Origin: Terrabacter aerolatus
Lineage (GTDB): Bacteria > Actinomycetota > Actinomycetes > Actinomycetales > Dermatophilaceae
Length of the DNA stretch: 64,000 bases
Reading direction: 5' to 3'
NCBI RefSeq assembly: GCF_007991735.1
Contig: NZ_BJYX01000007.1
Location: 1 to 64,000, forward strand
The notes beneath the pieces were generated by a model. The model ran no database searches. It was not told the origin of the DNA and worked only from the letters and a program-made list of their open reading frames with translations. A program made the translations under genes and the position numbers. Shown here piece after piece: positions 24,962 to 33,629 of this stretch. How positions within the stretch are numbered: position 1 is the stretch's first letter; the number at the start of each line of letters is the position of its first letter.

Positions 24962-25912
24962 TCAGCCCGGAGCCGTGGCGGAGGCCGCGTCGAGGCTTCC
25001 GGCGCGCGCGTACTGCCGGTGCACCTCGACGTCGGTGAAACCGAGGGCGGCGTAGGTGCGCACGGCGGCGACGTTGTCCTCGTCGACGTAGAGCACGACG
25101 CGGTCGAGGCCGAGGCTGCGCAGGTGGTCCAGGCCCAGCACCGTGACGGCGCGACCCAGCCCCTGGCCCTGCCGGTCCGACGAGACGGCCACGACGTAGA
25201 CCTCGCCCACGTCGCCACCCGGAGGGTCGACCTTCGTCCAGTGCGAGGCCGCGAGGACGTCCGGGGCGTCCGCCTCGACGACGAGGATGAGGCCGGCCGG
25301 GTCCCACCACGGCTCGGCCGTCCGCTGGTCGAGGTCAGCCCGGCGCAGCGACCCCTGCTCCGGGTGGTGCGCGAAGGCCGCCGCGTTGAGGGCCAGCCAC
25401 GCGTCCTCGTCACGTCCGGGCTCGAAGGAGCGGACGGCATACCTCCCGTCGAGCGACGCCGTCGGCCAGGCCGGCCCGTCGCGCAGGGAGCGCCCCATGA
25501 CGTGGAGGGAGCGGACGGCCACGAGGCCGTTGGCGCGGGCGAAGGAGGTCGCCGCGTCGGCGGCCGCACCCGTCGCGTGGCTCCACACGCGGACGCCGTC
25601 CGGCAGGCTCGCGAGCAGGGCGCTGCCCACGCCGGTGCGCCGGGCCGCCGGCGCGACGACGAGCTCGGCAGAGGGAGGCCCCTCGCCGGTGCGCGACTGC
25701 GCGTAGCCGACGAGCGTGCCCCCGGCGTCGGTCGCGAGCAGGTGGTCCACCCCGTCGTGCTCCCGAGCGCGCACCGACAGCCGGAACTGCTCCGACAGTG
25801 CCGGTGAGCCGTCGACGCCGGCGGCGTCTGCGGCCAGGGCGAGGACGGCGTCGGCCTCGTCGGCGGTGAGCGGGTGCTGGGCGTCACGCAGGGCGACGTT
25901 CGGGCGCGGCAT
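24962..25912 (-). CDS. mshD: Mycothiol synthase MshD
   Basis: The 316-residue product has two tandem GNAT domains, the mark of MshD. MshD acetylates Cys-GlcN-Ins with acetyl-CoA in the last step of mycothiol synthesis. The N-terminal copy is degenerate ([19 protein letters not shown]). The C-terminal copy is well conserved ([31 protein letters not shown], then [19 protein letters not shown]). The ATG lies inside a copy of the dispersed octamer GTATGCCG. mshA lies 12 kb away. Confidence 0.85.
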   Translation of the reverse strand: MPRPNVALRDAQHPLTADEADAVLALAADAAGVDGSPALSEQFRLSVRAREHDGVDHLLATDAGGTLVGYAQSRTGEGPPSAELVVAPAARRTGVGSALLASLPDGVRVWSHATGAAADAATSFARANGLVAVRSLHVMGRSLRDGPAWPTASLDGRYAVRSFEPGRDEDAWLALNAAAFAHHPEQGSLRRADLDQRTAEPWWDPAGLILVVEADAPDVLAASHWTKVDPPGGDVGEVYVVAVSSDRQGQGLGRAVTVLGLDHLRSLGLDRVVLYVDEDNVAAVRTYAALGFTDVEVHRQYARAGSLDAASATAPG

Positions 25913-26165
25913 ACGGCGATTCCACCACAGCGTCGCCCGGCGGTCTCCCGCCCGTCGCCGGTCGCGGCTAAGGTCCCGGTCAGGGCTCGGGGGCCCTGCA
26001 CGCAACTCAAGACGCCGGGCCGGACGCTGCACGGCCCGGGGTCCACGCCGTGCCAGCAGTTCGCCAACACCATCACTCGGCAAGCCCCTCCGGCGACCCC
26101 CGGGGCACTAGCCTCCGTGGGTGCCGACGGGCACGCAACCCACACCGCTGAACAAGGGGAGACAC

Positions 26166-27938
26166 ATGTCCCGCACCACCCGCCGCCTCACGGGCGTCGC
26201 CGTCGCAGGCATCTGCGCCGCGGCCCTCGCGGCACCGGCCCTCGCCGCACCCACCGCGGGGCCCGGCACGAGCACCGCCCCGGGCAAGACCCAGTTCCCG
26301 ATCCAGATCCTGTCGTTCAACGACTTCCACGGGAACCTCGAGCCCCCGTCGGGCTCGAGCGGCCGCATCCAGACGGGTCCCGCGAGCACCGACACCACCA
26401 ACGTCGGTGGCGTCGAGTACCTCGCGACACACCTGAAGCAGGCCCGCGTCGGGCACCCCAACACCGTGACCGTCGCCGCCGGTGACATGGTCGGCGCCTC
26501 GCCGCTGCTGTCGGCCGCGTTCCACGACGAGCCGACCGTCGAGGCGCTCAACACCCTCGGCCTCGACATCACCGCCGTCGGCAACCACGAGTTCGACGAG
26601 GGCTACAAGGAGCTGCAGCGCCTCCAGCACGGCGGCTGCATCGACGACGGCCCCGACGGCCTCAACAACCAGAACTCCTGCGCCGCCGGGACCTTCACCG
26701 GGGCGAAGTTCCAGTACCTCGCCGCGAACGTCCTCGAGAAGGCCACCGGCAAGACGATCCTGCCGCCCTACGCCGTCAAGAAGTTCAACGGCGCCAAGGT
26801 CGGCTTCATCGGCATGACCCTCAAGGACACCCCGTCGATCGTCACGGCCTCCGGCGTCGCCGGCCTCGAGTTCACCGACGAGGTCAAGACGGCCAACGCG
26901 CTCGTCCCCGTGCTCAAGGCGCAGGGCGTCAACGCGATCGTCGTGCTCATCCACCAGGGCGGCAACGTCCCGGCCTCGACGCCCTACGACTTCACCTGCC
27001 AGGGCGGCGGCACCCTCTCGGCCAACTCGCCGATCATCCCGATCGCCGAGGGCCTCGACCCGGCCATCGACATGATCATCTCGGGCCACACGCACCAGCC
27101 CTACGTGTGCAGCCTGCCCGACCCGGCCGGCAAGCCGCGCCTCATCACCTCGGCCTCCTCGTTCGGTCGCCTGTTCAACGAGACCGACGTGACCTACGAC
27201 CGCCGCACGAGCGACATCGTGCGCCCGACGACGGCCGACTCGCGCAACATGCTCGTGACCCGCACCGTGGCCAAGGACGCCGCCGAGACCGCGCTCATCG
27301 CCAAGTACAAGGAGCTCGTCAAGGCCATCGCGACCAAGGTCATCGGCCAGCTCACCGTCCCGCTCGTGAGCCGCACGGCCAACGCCGCCGGTGAGTCGCC
27401 CCTCGGTGACCTCATCGCCGACGCCCAGCGCGCCGACGCCTCGGTCATCCCGTCCGGCGGGACCGCGCCGGTCATCTCGTTCATGAACGCCGGGGGCATC
27501 CGCGGCGACCTCGTCGCCGACGCCAACGGCAACGTGACGTACGAGGCGGCCTTCACGGTCCAGCCCTTCAACAACTACCTCGTCTCGATGGACCTCACCG
27601 GACAGCAGGTCATCGACGTGCTGAACCAGCAGTTCATCAACTCGGCCGGCAACCCGGCGAGGCCGTACGTCCTCGCGACGAGCGCGGGCCTGACCTACAC
27701 GCACGACAAGGTCACGGTCTCGAACGTCAAGCTCGACGGCGTGGCGATCAACCCGGCGGCGACCTACCGCATCGTGACGAACAACTTCCTGTCCGACGGT
27801 GGTGACGGCTTCCCGGCCTTCCGCACCGGCGCCAACAAGTACTTCGGTGGCCTCGACATCGACGCCTTCGCGAACTACCTCACCAAGAAGTCGCCGTACA
27901 CCCCCGGCGCCCTCGACCGCGTCACGCTCGCCCCGTGA
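26166..27938 (+). CDS. Secreted bifunctional metallophosphatase/5'-nucleotidase
   Basis: The 590-residue product has a signal peptide (cleavage likely after APALA-A near residue 27). A metallophosphatase domain follows, with NDFHGN, AAGDMVGAS, GNHEFDEG and SGHTHQPY holding the dinuclear metal site. The C-terminal 5'-nucleotidase substrate domain contains NAGGIRGDL and NNFLSDGGDGF. It should release phosphate from extracellular nucleotides. There is no wall-anchor motif. It is a natural partner for the phosphate importers here, but no clear PHO box precedes it. AAGGGGAGA lies before the ATG. Confidence 0.92.
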   Translation: MSRTTRRLTGVAVAGICAAALAAPALAAPTAGPGTSTAPGKTQFPIQILSFNDFHGNLEPPSGSSGRIQTGPASTDTTNVGGVEYLATHLKQARVGHPNTVTVAAGDMVGASPLLSAAFHDEPTVEALNTLGLDITAVGNHEFDEGYKELQRLQHGGCIDDGPDGLNNQNSCAAGTFTGAKFQYLAANVLEKATGKTILPPYAVKKFNGAKVGFIGMTLKDTPSIVTASGVAGLEFTDEVKTANALVPVLKAQGVNAIVVLIHQGGNVPASTPYDFTCQGGGTLSANSPIIPIAEGLDPAIDMIISGHTHQPYVCSLPDPAGKPRLITSASSFGRLFNETDVTYDRRTSDIVRPTTADSRNMLVTRTVAKDAAETALIAKYKELVKAIATKVIGQLTVPLVSRTANAAGESPLGDLIADAQRADASVIPSGGTAPVISFMNAGGIRGDLVADANGNVTYEAAFTVQPFNNYLVSMDLTGQQVIDVLNQQFINSAGNPARPYVLATSAGLTYTHDKVTVSNVKLDGVAINPAATYRIVTNNFLSDGGDGFPAFRTGANKYFGGLDIDAFANYLTKKSPYTPGALDRVTLAP

Positions 27939-27965
27939 CCCGCTGACCCCAGCGGGCAGCGACGA

Positions 27966-27999
27966 GACGGCCCGGTTCCCCTCGGGGAGCCGGGCCGTC
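27966..27999. terminator. Terminator after the 5'-nucleotidase gene
   Basis: A 16-bp stem (one G-U pair) runs from GACGGCCCGG to CCGGGCCGTC around a 2-nt apex. It lies between the convergent nucleotidase and glnR genes. Confidence 0.8.
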
Positions 28000-28073
28000 C
28001 CACGTCCTGCGGCCGCCCAGCAGGGCCGACCGATGGCGTATGCCGTGTGCCTGATCGAGCGATCGAGCGTCGG

Positions 28074-28778
28074 TCAGGCGTCGGCGGACTCGGTCGCCGG
28101 GGCCTCGGCGCGGTCGGGCACGAGGCGGTAGCCGACGTTCCGGACCGTGCCGATGAGGGTCTCGTGGTCGGGTCCGAGCTTGGCGCGCAGGCGGCGCACG
28201 TGCACGTCGACGGTGCGCGTGCCGCCGTAGTAGTCGTAGCCCCAGACCTCCTGGAGCAGCTGGGCGCGCGTGAAGACGCGGCCGGGGTGCTGCGCGAGGT
28301 ACTTGATGAGCTCGAACTCCTTGTACGTCAGGTCGAGCGGGTGGCCCCGGAACTTCGCGGAGTAGGAGGACTCGTCGATGACGAGCTCGCCGGAGGTGAT
28401 CGGCAGGTCGAGGTCGGCGTCGTCGTCCTGGCCCTTGGTCATCGCGAGGCGCAGCCGGGCGTCGACCTCGGCCGGACCGGCGGAGTCGAGCAGCACGTCG
28501 TCGAGGCCCCACTCGGCCGTGAGACCAGCGAGGCCGCCCTCAGTGAGGACGGCCAGCAGCGGGGTGCCGATCCCGGTGGTGCGCAGCACTCGGCACAGGG
28601 AGCGGGCGCTGGCCAGCTCCCGTCGCGCATCGACGATGACGACGTCGCAGTCGGGCGAGTCGACGAGCGCCGTGGCCTCGGCGGGGAGGATGCGCACCGT
28701 GTGGCTCAGCAGCCCGAGGGCAGGCAGCACCTCGGCGCTCGGGGCGAGCGCGTTGGTGAGCAGCAGCAGGCGGGCCAT
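28074..28778 (-). CDS. glnR: GlnR-type OmpR-family nitrogen regulator
   Basis: The 234-residue product matches actinobacterial GlnR, the orphan response regulator controlling nitrogen assimilation genes. The receiver-like N-terminal domain has the family start [21 protein letters not shown] and keeps Asp50 in [11 protein letters not shown], but it lacks the acidic pocket of typical receivers. The C-terminal winged helix has [27 protein letters not shown] and [17 protein letters not shown]. GlnR works without a partner kinase, and none is adjacent. TATCCT lies 7 nt before the ATG, suggesting a leaderless message. Confidence 0.85.
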   Translation of the reverse strand: MARLLLLTNALAPSAEVLPALGLLSHTVRILPAEATALVDSPDCDVVIVDARRELASARSLCRVLRTTGIGTPLLAVLTEGGLAGLTAEWGLDDVLLDSAGPAEVDARLRLAMTKGQDDDADLDLPITSGELVIDESSYSAKFRGHPLDLTYKEFELIKYLAQHPGRVFTRAQLLQEVWGYDYYGGTRTVDVHVRRLRAKLGPDHETLIGTVRNVGYRLVPDRAEAPATESADA

Positions 28779-28843
28779 CTCATGCAGGATAGGCGAGACT
28801 GGTCACCTGCGAACCAGACCGCGTCAAGATGAGACGGAGCGAG

Positions 28844-29134
28844 ATGTCCCCGAGTGCACCCGAGCCGCGCACGTCCCCGATCGCCGGGGCGGCCGTCTCG
28901 ACGGCCACGGTGCGCTACTGGGCGGCCGCCCGGGCCGCCGCCGGCACGGACAGCGAGACGGTGGCGGGTGCGACGGTGCGCGAGGTCGTCGACGCGGCCG
29001 TCGTCGCCCACCCGGATCTCGCGCGGGTGGCCGCCGTGGCGACCTTCCTGCTCGACGGGCGTGCCGTCGGCCGGGACGAGCCGGTGCCCGACGGCGGCAC
29101 CGTCGAGGTGCTGCCTCCGTTCGCCGGCGGGTGA
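28844..29134 (+). CDS. MoaD/ThiS family sulfur-carrier-like protein
   Basis: The 96-residue ubiquitin-fold protein has the beta-grasp pattern of MoaD/ThiS and ends in the Gly-Gly pair (PPFAGG) that is activated by adenylation and carries thiocarboxylate sulfur. The ATG at 28844 is preferred (GGAG 5 nt upstream); an in-frame ATG at 28829 is possible. No molybdopterin or thiazole genes are adjacent, so its partner pathway cannot be assigned. It is divergent from glnR. Confidence 0.8.
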   Translation: MSPSAPEPRTSPIAGAAVSTATVRYWAAARAAAGTDSETVAGATVREVVDAAVVAHPDLARVAAVATFLLDGRAVGRDEPVPDGGTVEVLPPFAGG

Positions 29135-29140
29135 TGCACA

Positions 29141-30028
29141 ATGGCCCCCGTGCCTGAGGACAACCCGGCCCCGCGCCCGCCCGGCCCCGATGCCTCGGGC
29201 GCCCCGGGCGCCCCGGGGGCCCTGGACGCCTCCGGCGCCTCGGGCGGGGCTTCGGTGACGGCCGGCTCGCTGAACCTGCCGTTGTCACCGGTGGCCGCGG
29301 ACCGCGTCCGCTGGTCCAGCGTCGTCGCGACGCTCGTCGCCGCCGTGGCGCTGCTCGTGGCCCAGGACTCCGGCTATGCCGCGACGCTGGGGGTGACCCT
29401 CGTGCTCGGCCTCGCGCTGGCCTGGGGGTGGCCGCTGCTCAGCGGCTCCTGGACGCCCGAGGCGACGACCGTCGTGCTCGCCGTCGCGTCCGTCGCCATC
29501 GTGCTGAGCGCGCTGCGTGAGGACCTGCTGTGGGTCCCGGCGGCGGTGGCGTTCGGCATCGTCCTGTCGTTCTTCGGCCAGCTCGTGCGGCGCACCGGCC
29601 GCGAGGGGCTCGTCCTGACCCTGCTCTCCTCGTTCGGCGGGCTCGTCGTCATCGCATCGGGCACGACGGCGGTCGTCGCCGCCGACACCGACCGGGGTCA
29701 GGCCGTCGCCGTGGTGGCGATGGCCGCGGTCGGGGCCGCCGTCGTCACCGACCTGCTCGCCGGGGTCCGGGCCGCGGTGCCCGTGCTCGGCTTCGTGGCG
29801 CTCGCCGTGGCCGTGCTCGCAGCGGTCGTCGCGGCGTCACGCTTCGCCGGGGTCGGCACGCTCGAGGCGCTCGGCATCGGAGCCGCGGCCGGCACGGTGT
29901 CGTGGTCCTTCCGCCGCGTCCTCGCCCTCCAGCCGGCGATGCTGACCGTCCGCGGGCAGGTCGGTGCGGGGGTCGGCTCGGTGCTCGTGGTCGGTGCGGT
30001 CGTCCACCTCTTCGCCGTCCTCGCCTGA
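29141..30028 (+). CDS. Polytopic membrane protein, function unknown
   Basis: The 295-residue product has a Pro/Ala/Gly/Ser-rich cytoplasmic N-terminal tail of about 55 residues. About eight hydrophobic helices with Ala/Val-rich composition follow. No transporter motif is recognised. It starts 6 bp after the MoaD-like gene and is probably co-transcribed. Confidence 0.7.
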   Translation: MAPVPEDNPAPRPPGPDASGAPGAPGALDASGASGGASVTAGSLNLPLSPVAADRVRWSSVVATLVAAVALLVAQDSGYAATLGVTLVLGLALAWGWPLLSGSWTPEATTVVLAVASVAIVLSALREDLLWVPAAVAFGIVLSFFGQLVRRTGREGLVLTLLSSFGGLVVIASGTTAVVAADTDRGQAVAVVAMAAVGAAVVTDLLAGVRAAVPVLGFVALAVAVLAAVVAASRFAGVGTLEALGIGAAAGTVSWSFRRVLALQPAMLTVRGQVGAGVGSVLVVGAVVHLFAVLA

Positions 30029-30098
30029 CCCCAGCCCCCTCGACCGTCGAGAGGCCGCTGTGCCGGTGCGGCACCGTCGAGTGGCCCCACCGTGCGGC

Positions 30099-30470
30099 TC
30101 AGTAGACGAGCGCCTGGGCGCCGGCGGTCATGACCTCCTCGACGAAGACGGCCGCGCCCTTGACGACCGCGCCCGCGACGAGCTGGTCCTCGGTCAGGTC
30201 GCGCCGAGCGGCGCACTGGCTGCACACCGTGACCCGGCCACCCGCGAGCACCGCGTCACGCAGGTCGACGAGCGGCGCGGCATACGGCAGCTCGAACTCC
30301 TCGGCCCGCCCCGGCACGGCCATCCACGTCGACTCGCCGGTCAGCCAGAGCGACACCTCGACGCCGCTCGCGACGGCCGTCGCGGCGACGGTGAAGGCCT
30401 GCGAGAGACGTTCGGGAGCCTCGGTGCCGGCGGTGACCTTGACGACGAGCGAGCGTGCGGGGGAGTCCAT
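30099..30470 (-). CDS. DsrE/DsrF-like protein
   Basis: This soluble 123-residue protein has a DsrE-type alpha/beta fold. It starts with LVVKVTAGTEAPERLSQAFTVA, contains VEVSLWLTGESTW, and has a cysteine pair in VTVCSQCAARRDL that could carry sulfur. Homologues act in sulfur relay or are of unknown function. TAGCCT lies 6 nt before the ATG and its -10 overlaps that of the divergent nitrobindin gene. Confidence 0.8.
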   Translation of the reverse strand: MDSPARSLVVKVTAGTEAPERLSQAFTVAATAVASGVEVSLWLTGESTWMAVPGRAEEFELPYAAPLVDLRDAVLAGGRVTVCSQCAARRDLTEDQLVAGAVVKGAAVFVEEVMTAGAQALVY

Positions 30471-30476
30471 GGGATC

Positions 30477-30486
30477 AGGCTACGAT
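30477..30486. promoter_or_regulatory. Overlapping divergent -10 elements in a 23-bp gap
   Basis: Only 23 bp separate the two start codons. TACGAT (30481-30486, plus strand) stands 7 nt before the nitrobindin ATG. TAGCCT (30482-30477, minus strand) stands 6 nt before the DsrE ATG. The boxes share the TA at 30481-30482, so RNA polymerase cannot occupy both at once. Both spacings imply leaderless transcripts. Confidence 0.6.
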
Positions 30487-30493
30487 CGGGCGC

Positions 30494-30991
30494 ATGTTCA
30501 ACCTCGACCAGGACATCCCGGAGCCGCTGCGACCCCTCGCGTGGCTCATCGGCCGCTGGGAGGGCGCCGGCGTCGTGGGCTACCCCACGATCGAGTCGGC
30601 GCACTTCGGCCAGGAGGTCGAGGTGACCCACGACGGTCGAGGCTTCCTCAAGTGGGAGAGCAAGGCGTGGATCCTCGACTCCGAGAACGGCGCCAAGGTG
30701 CGTCCGGCCGCGGTCGAGTCCGGCTTCTGGCGCCCCCTCGAGAACGGTGAGGTCGAGCTGCTGCTCGCGCACCCGACCGGCATCCTCGAGCTGTACTACG
30801 GCACGATGGAGCCGGCCAAGATCCAGCTCAAGACCGACGGCGTCCTGCGCGCCCCCGGTGCCAAGGAGTACAACGCCGCCACGCGCATGTACGGCCTCGT
30901 CGAGTCCAACCTGCTCTGGGTCATGGACATGGCGGCCGTCGGCCAGGAGCTCCAGAGCCACGTGTCGGCCACCCTCAAGCGCGTCGAGTGA
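30494..30991 (+). CDS. Nitrobindin-like heme-binding protein (FABP family, DUF1794)
   Basis: The 165-residue product is a ten-strand beta-barrel of the nitrobindin/THAP4 family. The family signature GxWxGxG is GRWEGAG (residues 20-26), and the proximal heme ligand is expected to be His156 near the C-terminus (QSHVSATLKRVE). Nitrobindins bind ferric heme and isomerise peroxynitrite or bind NO. The product is cytoplasmic. The start is fixed by the leaderless promoter. Confidence 0.88.
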   Translation: MFNLDQDIPEPLRPLAWLIGRWEGAGVVGYPTIESAHFGQEVEVTHDGRGFLKWESKAWILDSENGAKVRPAAVESGFWRPLENGEVELLLAHPTGILELYYGTMEPAKIQLKTDGVLRAPGAKEYNAATRMYGLVESNLLWVMDMAAVGQELQSHVSATLKRVE

Positions 30992-31024
30992 CCCACCCCG
31001 TGACCTCGGAATGAGGCGTATGCC

Positions 31025-32086
31025 GTGAGCGTTCCACCCAGCATGAGCGACGTGGAGCTGCCCACCCGACCGGTGACGACGAGCCCGCTGCTGTCGCGGC
31101 CGGGGGCCGTGGCCGGCGAGGGTCTCGAGTCCGGCGTCGCGCTTCACTACGGCGACCCGATGCGCGAGCAGCGCCTGCTCGAGGAGGGCCTGGCCGTCGT
31201 CGACCTGTCGAACCGCGACGTCGTCACGGTCACCGGCGTCGACCGGCTCACCTGGCTCCACTCCCTGACCACCCAGCACCTCCTCGGCCTCGAGCCGCAC
31301 CAGTCGCGCGAGGCCCTGGTCCTGACGCCCAAGGGCCACGTCGAGCACTCGCTCCACCTCGTCGACGACGGTGCGACGACGTGGATCACGACCGAGCCGG
31401 GTGCGGGGCAGGCGCTGGCCGACTGGCTCGACAGGATGCGCTTCATGCTCCGGGTCGAGGTCGCCCTCGTCACCGACGACTGGGCCGTGCTCGGTGAGCC
31501 GCACGCCAGCGAGTCCGTCGACGGCGAGCCGCTCGCGTGGCGCGACCCGTGGCCCGACCTCGTCGGCGACACCACGGCATACGGCCCCGTCGAGGACCAT
31601 CCGGGCACCGAGCGCGCCTGGCGTGAGGTCATCGTGCCCCGCGCCGATCTCGTTGCGGCGGTGGCGGATCGGCCGCTCGCCGGCCTCTGGGCCGCCGAGG
31701 CGCTGCGCATTGCAGCGTGGCGTCCCCGACTCGGCCTCGAGACCGACCACCGCACGATCGTCCACGAGGTCGACTGGCTCCGCACGGCCGTGCACCTCCA
31801 CAAGGGGTGCTACCGCGGGCAGGAGACGGTGGCGCGCGTCCACAACCTCGGCCGCCCACCGCGCCGTCTCGTCTTCCTCCACCTCGACGGGTCCGGGCAC
31901 GTCCTGCCGGCCCAGGGGAGCGAGGTCCGCCTGGGCGACCGCGTCGTCGGCCGCGTGACCTCCGTCGGACGCCACCACGTCGACGGGCCCATCGCCCTCG
32001 CGGTCATCAAGCGCAACACCGACCCGGAGGCCGAGCTGCTCGTCGACGACCTCTCCGCGGCACAGACGACCGTCGTCGCTCCCTGA
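31025..32086 (+). CDS. ygfZ: YgfZ/GcvT-like folate-binding protein
   Basis: The 353-residue product has the aminomethyltransferase-like fold of YgfZ. The diagnostic motif KGCYRGQETVARVHNLGRPPRRL lies near residue 260, with the key Cys. YgfZ proteins use tetrahydrofolate and assist maintenance of certain Fe-S enzymes such as MiaB. A GTG at 31025 follows GAGG with 8 nt; an in-frame ATG at 31043 is possible. It lies 33 bp after the nitrobindin gene, probably in the same operon. Confidence 0.88.
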   Translation: MSVPPSMSDVELPTRPVTTSPLLSRPGAVAGEGLESGVALHYGDPMREQRLLEEGLAVVDLSNRDVVTVTGVDRLTWLHSLTTQHLLGLEPHQSREALVLTPKGHVEHSLHLVDDGATTWITTEPGAGQALADWLDRMRFMLRVEVALVTDDWAVLGEPHASESVDGEPLAWRDPWPDLVGDTTAYGPVEDHPGTERAWREVIVPRADLVAAVADRPLAGLWAAEALRIAAWRPRLGLETDHRTIVHEVDWLRTAVHLHKGCYRGQETVARVHNLGRPPRRLVFLHLDGSGHVLPAQGSEVRLGDRVVGRVTSVGRHHVDGPIALAVIKRNTDPEAELLVDDLSAAQTTVVAP

Positions 32087-32122
32087 CGTGAGGCGGCCGC
32101 CTGCGCTGGCAGGATGAGCCGC

Positions 32123-32977
32123 ATGAGCACCGCACGCAGCGCCGCGAGCACGCTGATCACCGTCGCCCCCACGGGCGCCGAGAGCGCCAAGGCCGACGTG
32201 CCGGCGCTCCCGACGACCCCCGAGGAGCTGGTCGAGACCGCCGTCGCCTGCGAGCGCGCGGGCGCGGCCCTGATCCACATCCACGTCCGCGACCGGCAGC
32301 ACCAGCCGACGCTCGACCGTGTCCTGCTCAAGGAGGCGGTGGACGGGGTGCGCGAGGCCACCGACCTCGTCGTCCAGCTCTCGACCGGTGGGGCCGTCAC
32401 CGACCCGCTCGACCAGCGGCTCACGGTCCTCGACGTCGACCCCGACTCGTGCTCGCTCACGTGCGGCACGACGAACTTCGGCGACGGCGTCTTCCTCAAC
32501 CCCTGGGGGTTCATGGTCGACCTCTACCGCCAGGCGCAGGAGCGCGAGGTCGTGCCGGAGTTCGAGCTGTTCGAGCTCGGTCACGTGCACGCGCTCCGTC
32601 GGCTCATCGACGAGTGCGGGCTCCCGTACGGCGGCAAGGTCCACGTCGACTTCGTCACGGGGGTGCCGGGTGCCATGCCGGGCACGCCGCAGGCGCTGCT
32701 GGCCGGCGTGGCGATGCTGCCGCCGGAGGTCACGAGCTGGTCGGCGACCGGGATCGGCCGCGCCCACCTGCCGATCGTCGCCGCGGCCCTGTCGACCGGT
32801 GGTCACCTGCGCGTCGGCATGGAGGACAACCTCATGTATGCCAGGGGCCGGGCCGTCGTGCACAACAGCGAGCTCGTGGCACGGGCCGCGGAGCTCGCGA
32901 CCCTGATGCAGCGACCTCCGATGACGACCTCCGAAGCGCGTGAGGCGCTCGCGATCAAGGACCGCCGCACCCGCTGA
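32123..32977 (+). CDS. BKACE family beta-keto acid cleavage enzyme (DUF849)
   Basis: The 284-residue TIM-barrel protein belongs to the DUF849/BKACE family, which cleaves beta-keto acids with acetyl-CoA to acetoacetate and a new CoA ester using zinc. Family motifs are ITVAPTGAES near the N-terminus, the metal-binding IHIHVRD, TCGTTNFGDGVF, and HLRVGMEDN. The substrate (3-keto-5-aminohexanoate or another) depends on a few pocket residues and cannot be named. It is shorter at the C-terminus than some members. It lies 36 bp after ygfZ. Confidence 0.82.
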   Translation: MSTARSAASTLITVAPTGAESAKADVPALPTTPEELVETAVACERAGAALIHIHVRDRQHQPTLDRVLLKEAVDGVREATDLVVQLSTGGAVTDPLDQRLTVLDVDPDSCSLTCGTTNFGDGVFLNPWGFMVDLYRQAQEREVVPEFELFELGHVHALRRLIDECGLPYGGKVHVDFVTGVPGAMPGTPQALLAGVAMLPPEVTSWSATGIGRAHLPIVAAALSTGGHLRVGMEDNLMYARGRAVVHNSELVARAAELATLMQRPPMTTSEAREALAIKDRRTR

Positions 32978-33139
32978 CGCGGCCGCGTCAGCGTGCCGAC
33001 GTGCCCACTCGACGTCCGACGTCGGGTGCGCACGGTGCACCCTCGGATGGGCCGCGGCGGCAGCGGGGCGCAGGGGTGTGGGGCGTCTCACGCTGTCCAG
33101 AGTTTGCATTTTGCTTGCTGTAGTTAGCACAATGGAGGT

Positions 33140-33628
33140 ATGAGCAAGCTTCCGCTACCCGACCTCGGGGCCTACTTGCGCGAACAGCGCGAGAGCGCCC
33201 AGCTGTCGCTGCGCCAGCTCGCCGAGATGGCCGGTGTCTCCAACCCCTACCTGTCGCAGATCGAGCGCGGGCTCAAGCGCCCGAGCGCCGAGATCCTGCA
33301 GCAGATCGCCAAGGGGCTGCAGGTCTCCGCCGAGTCGCTCTACGTCCGTGCCGGCATCCTCGACGAGCGGGTCACCGATGGTGACCCTGCCGCCGTGCCC
33401 GACGTCCTCTCCGCCATCGCCGCCGACCCGGTCCTGACCGACCGTCAGCGCGCGGTGCTCGTCGACATCTACCTGTCCTTCGTCGGCACCGACGAGGCGA
33501 CACCGTCCCCGGCGGTCGAGCCTCCGCGTGCCCCCCGCGTCACCCCGAAGCCGGCAGCAGCACCCCGCCGGCGCCCGCGCAGCACGACCGCTGACGCGAC
33601 CCCCGAGCTCAACGAGAAGGAGAACTGA
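33140..33628 (+). CDS. XRE-family transcriptional regulator
   Basis: The 162-residue product has an N-terminal Cro/C1 helix-turn-helix (about residues 8-63: LREQRESAQLSLRQLAEMAGVSNPYLSQIERG). A short regulatory helix region and a Pro/Arg-rich tail follow. Next to an HBHA-like gene and near a DUF2516 gene, it matches the conserved mycobacterial neighbourhood of Rv0474-Rv0476. GGAGG lies 4 nt before the ATG. The upstream 40 bp are unusually AT-rich (TTTGCATTTTGCTTGC), probably its promoter. Confidence 0.88.
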   Translation: MSKLPLPDLGAYLREQRESAQLSLRQLAEMAGVSNPYLSQIERGLKRPSAEILQQIAKGLQVSAESLYVRAGILDERVTDGDPAAVPDVLSAIAADPVLTDRQRAVLVDIYLSFVGTDEATPSPAVEPPRAPRVTPKPAAAPRRRPRSTTADATPELNEKEN

Positions 33629-33629
33629 G

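Noticed and set aside
22776-25055. 759-codon plus-strand frame opposite ppk
   Set aside because: It is antisense to the well-supported ppk gene and has repetitive Val/Asp/Glu/Leu composition typical of a shadow frame.
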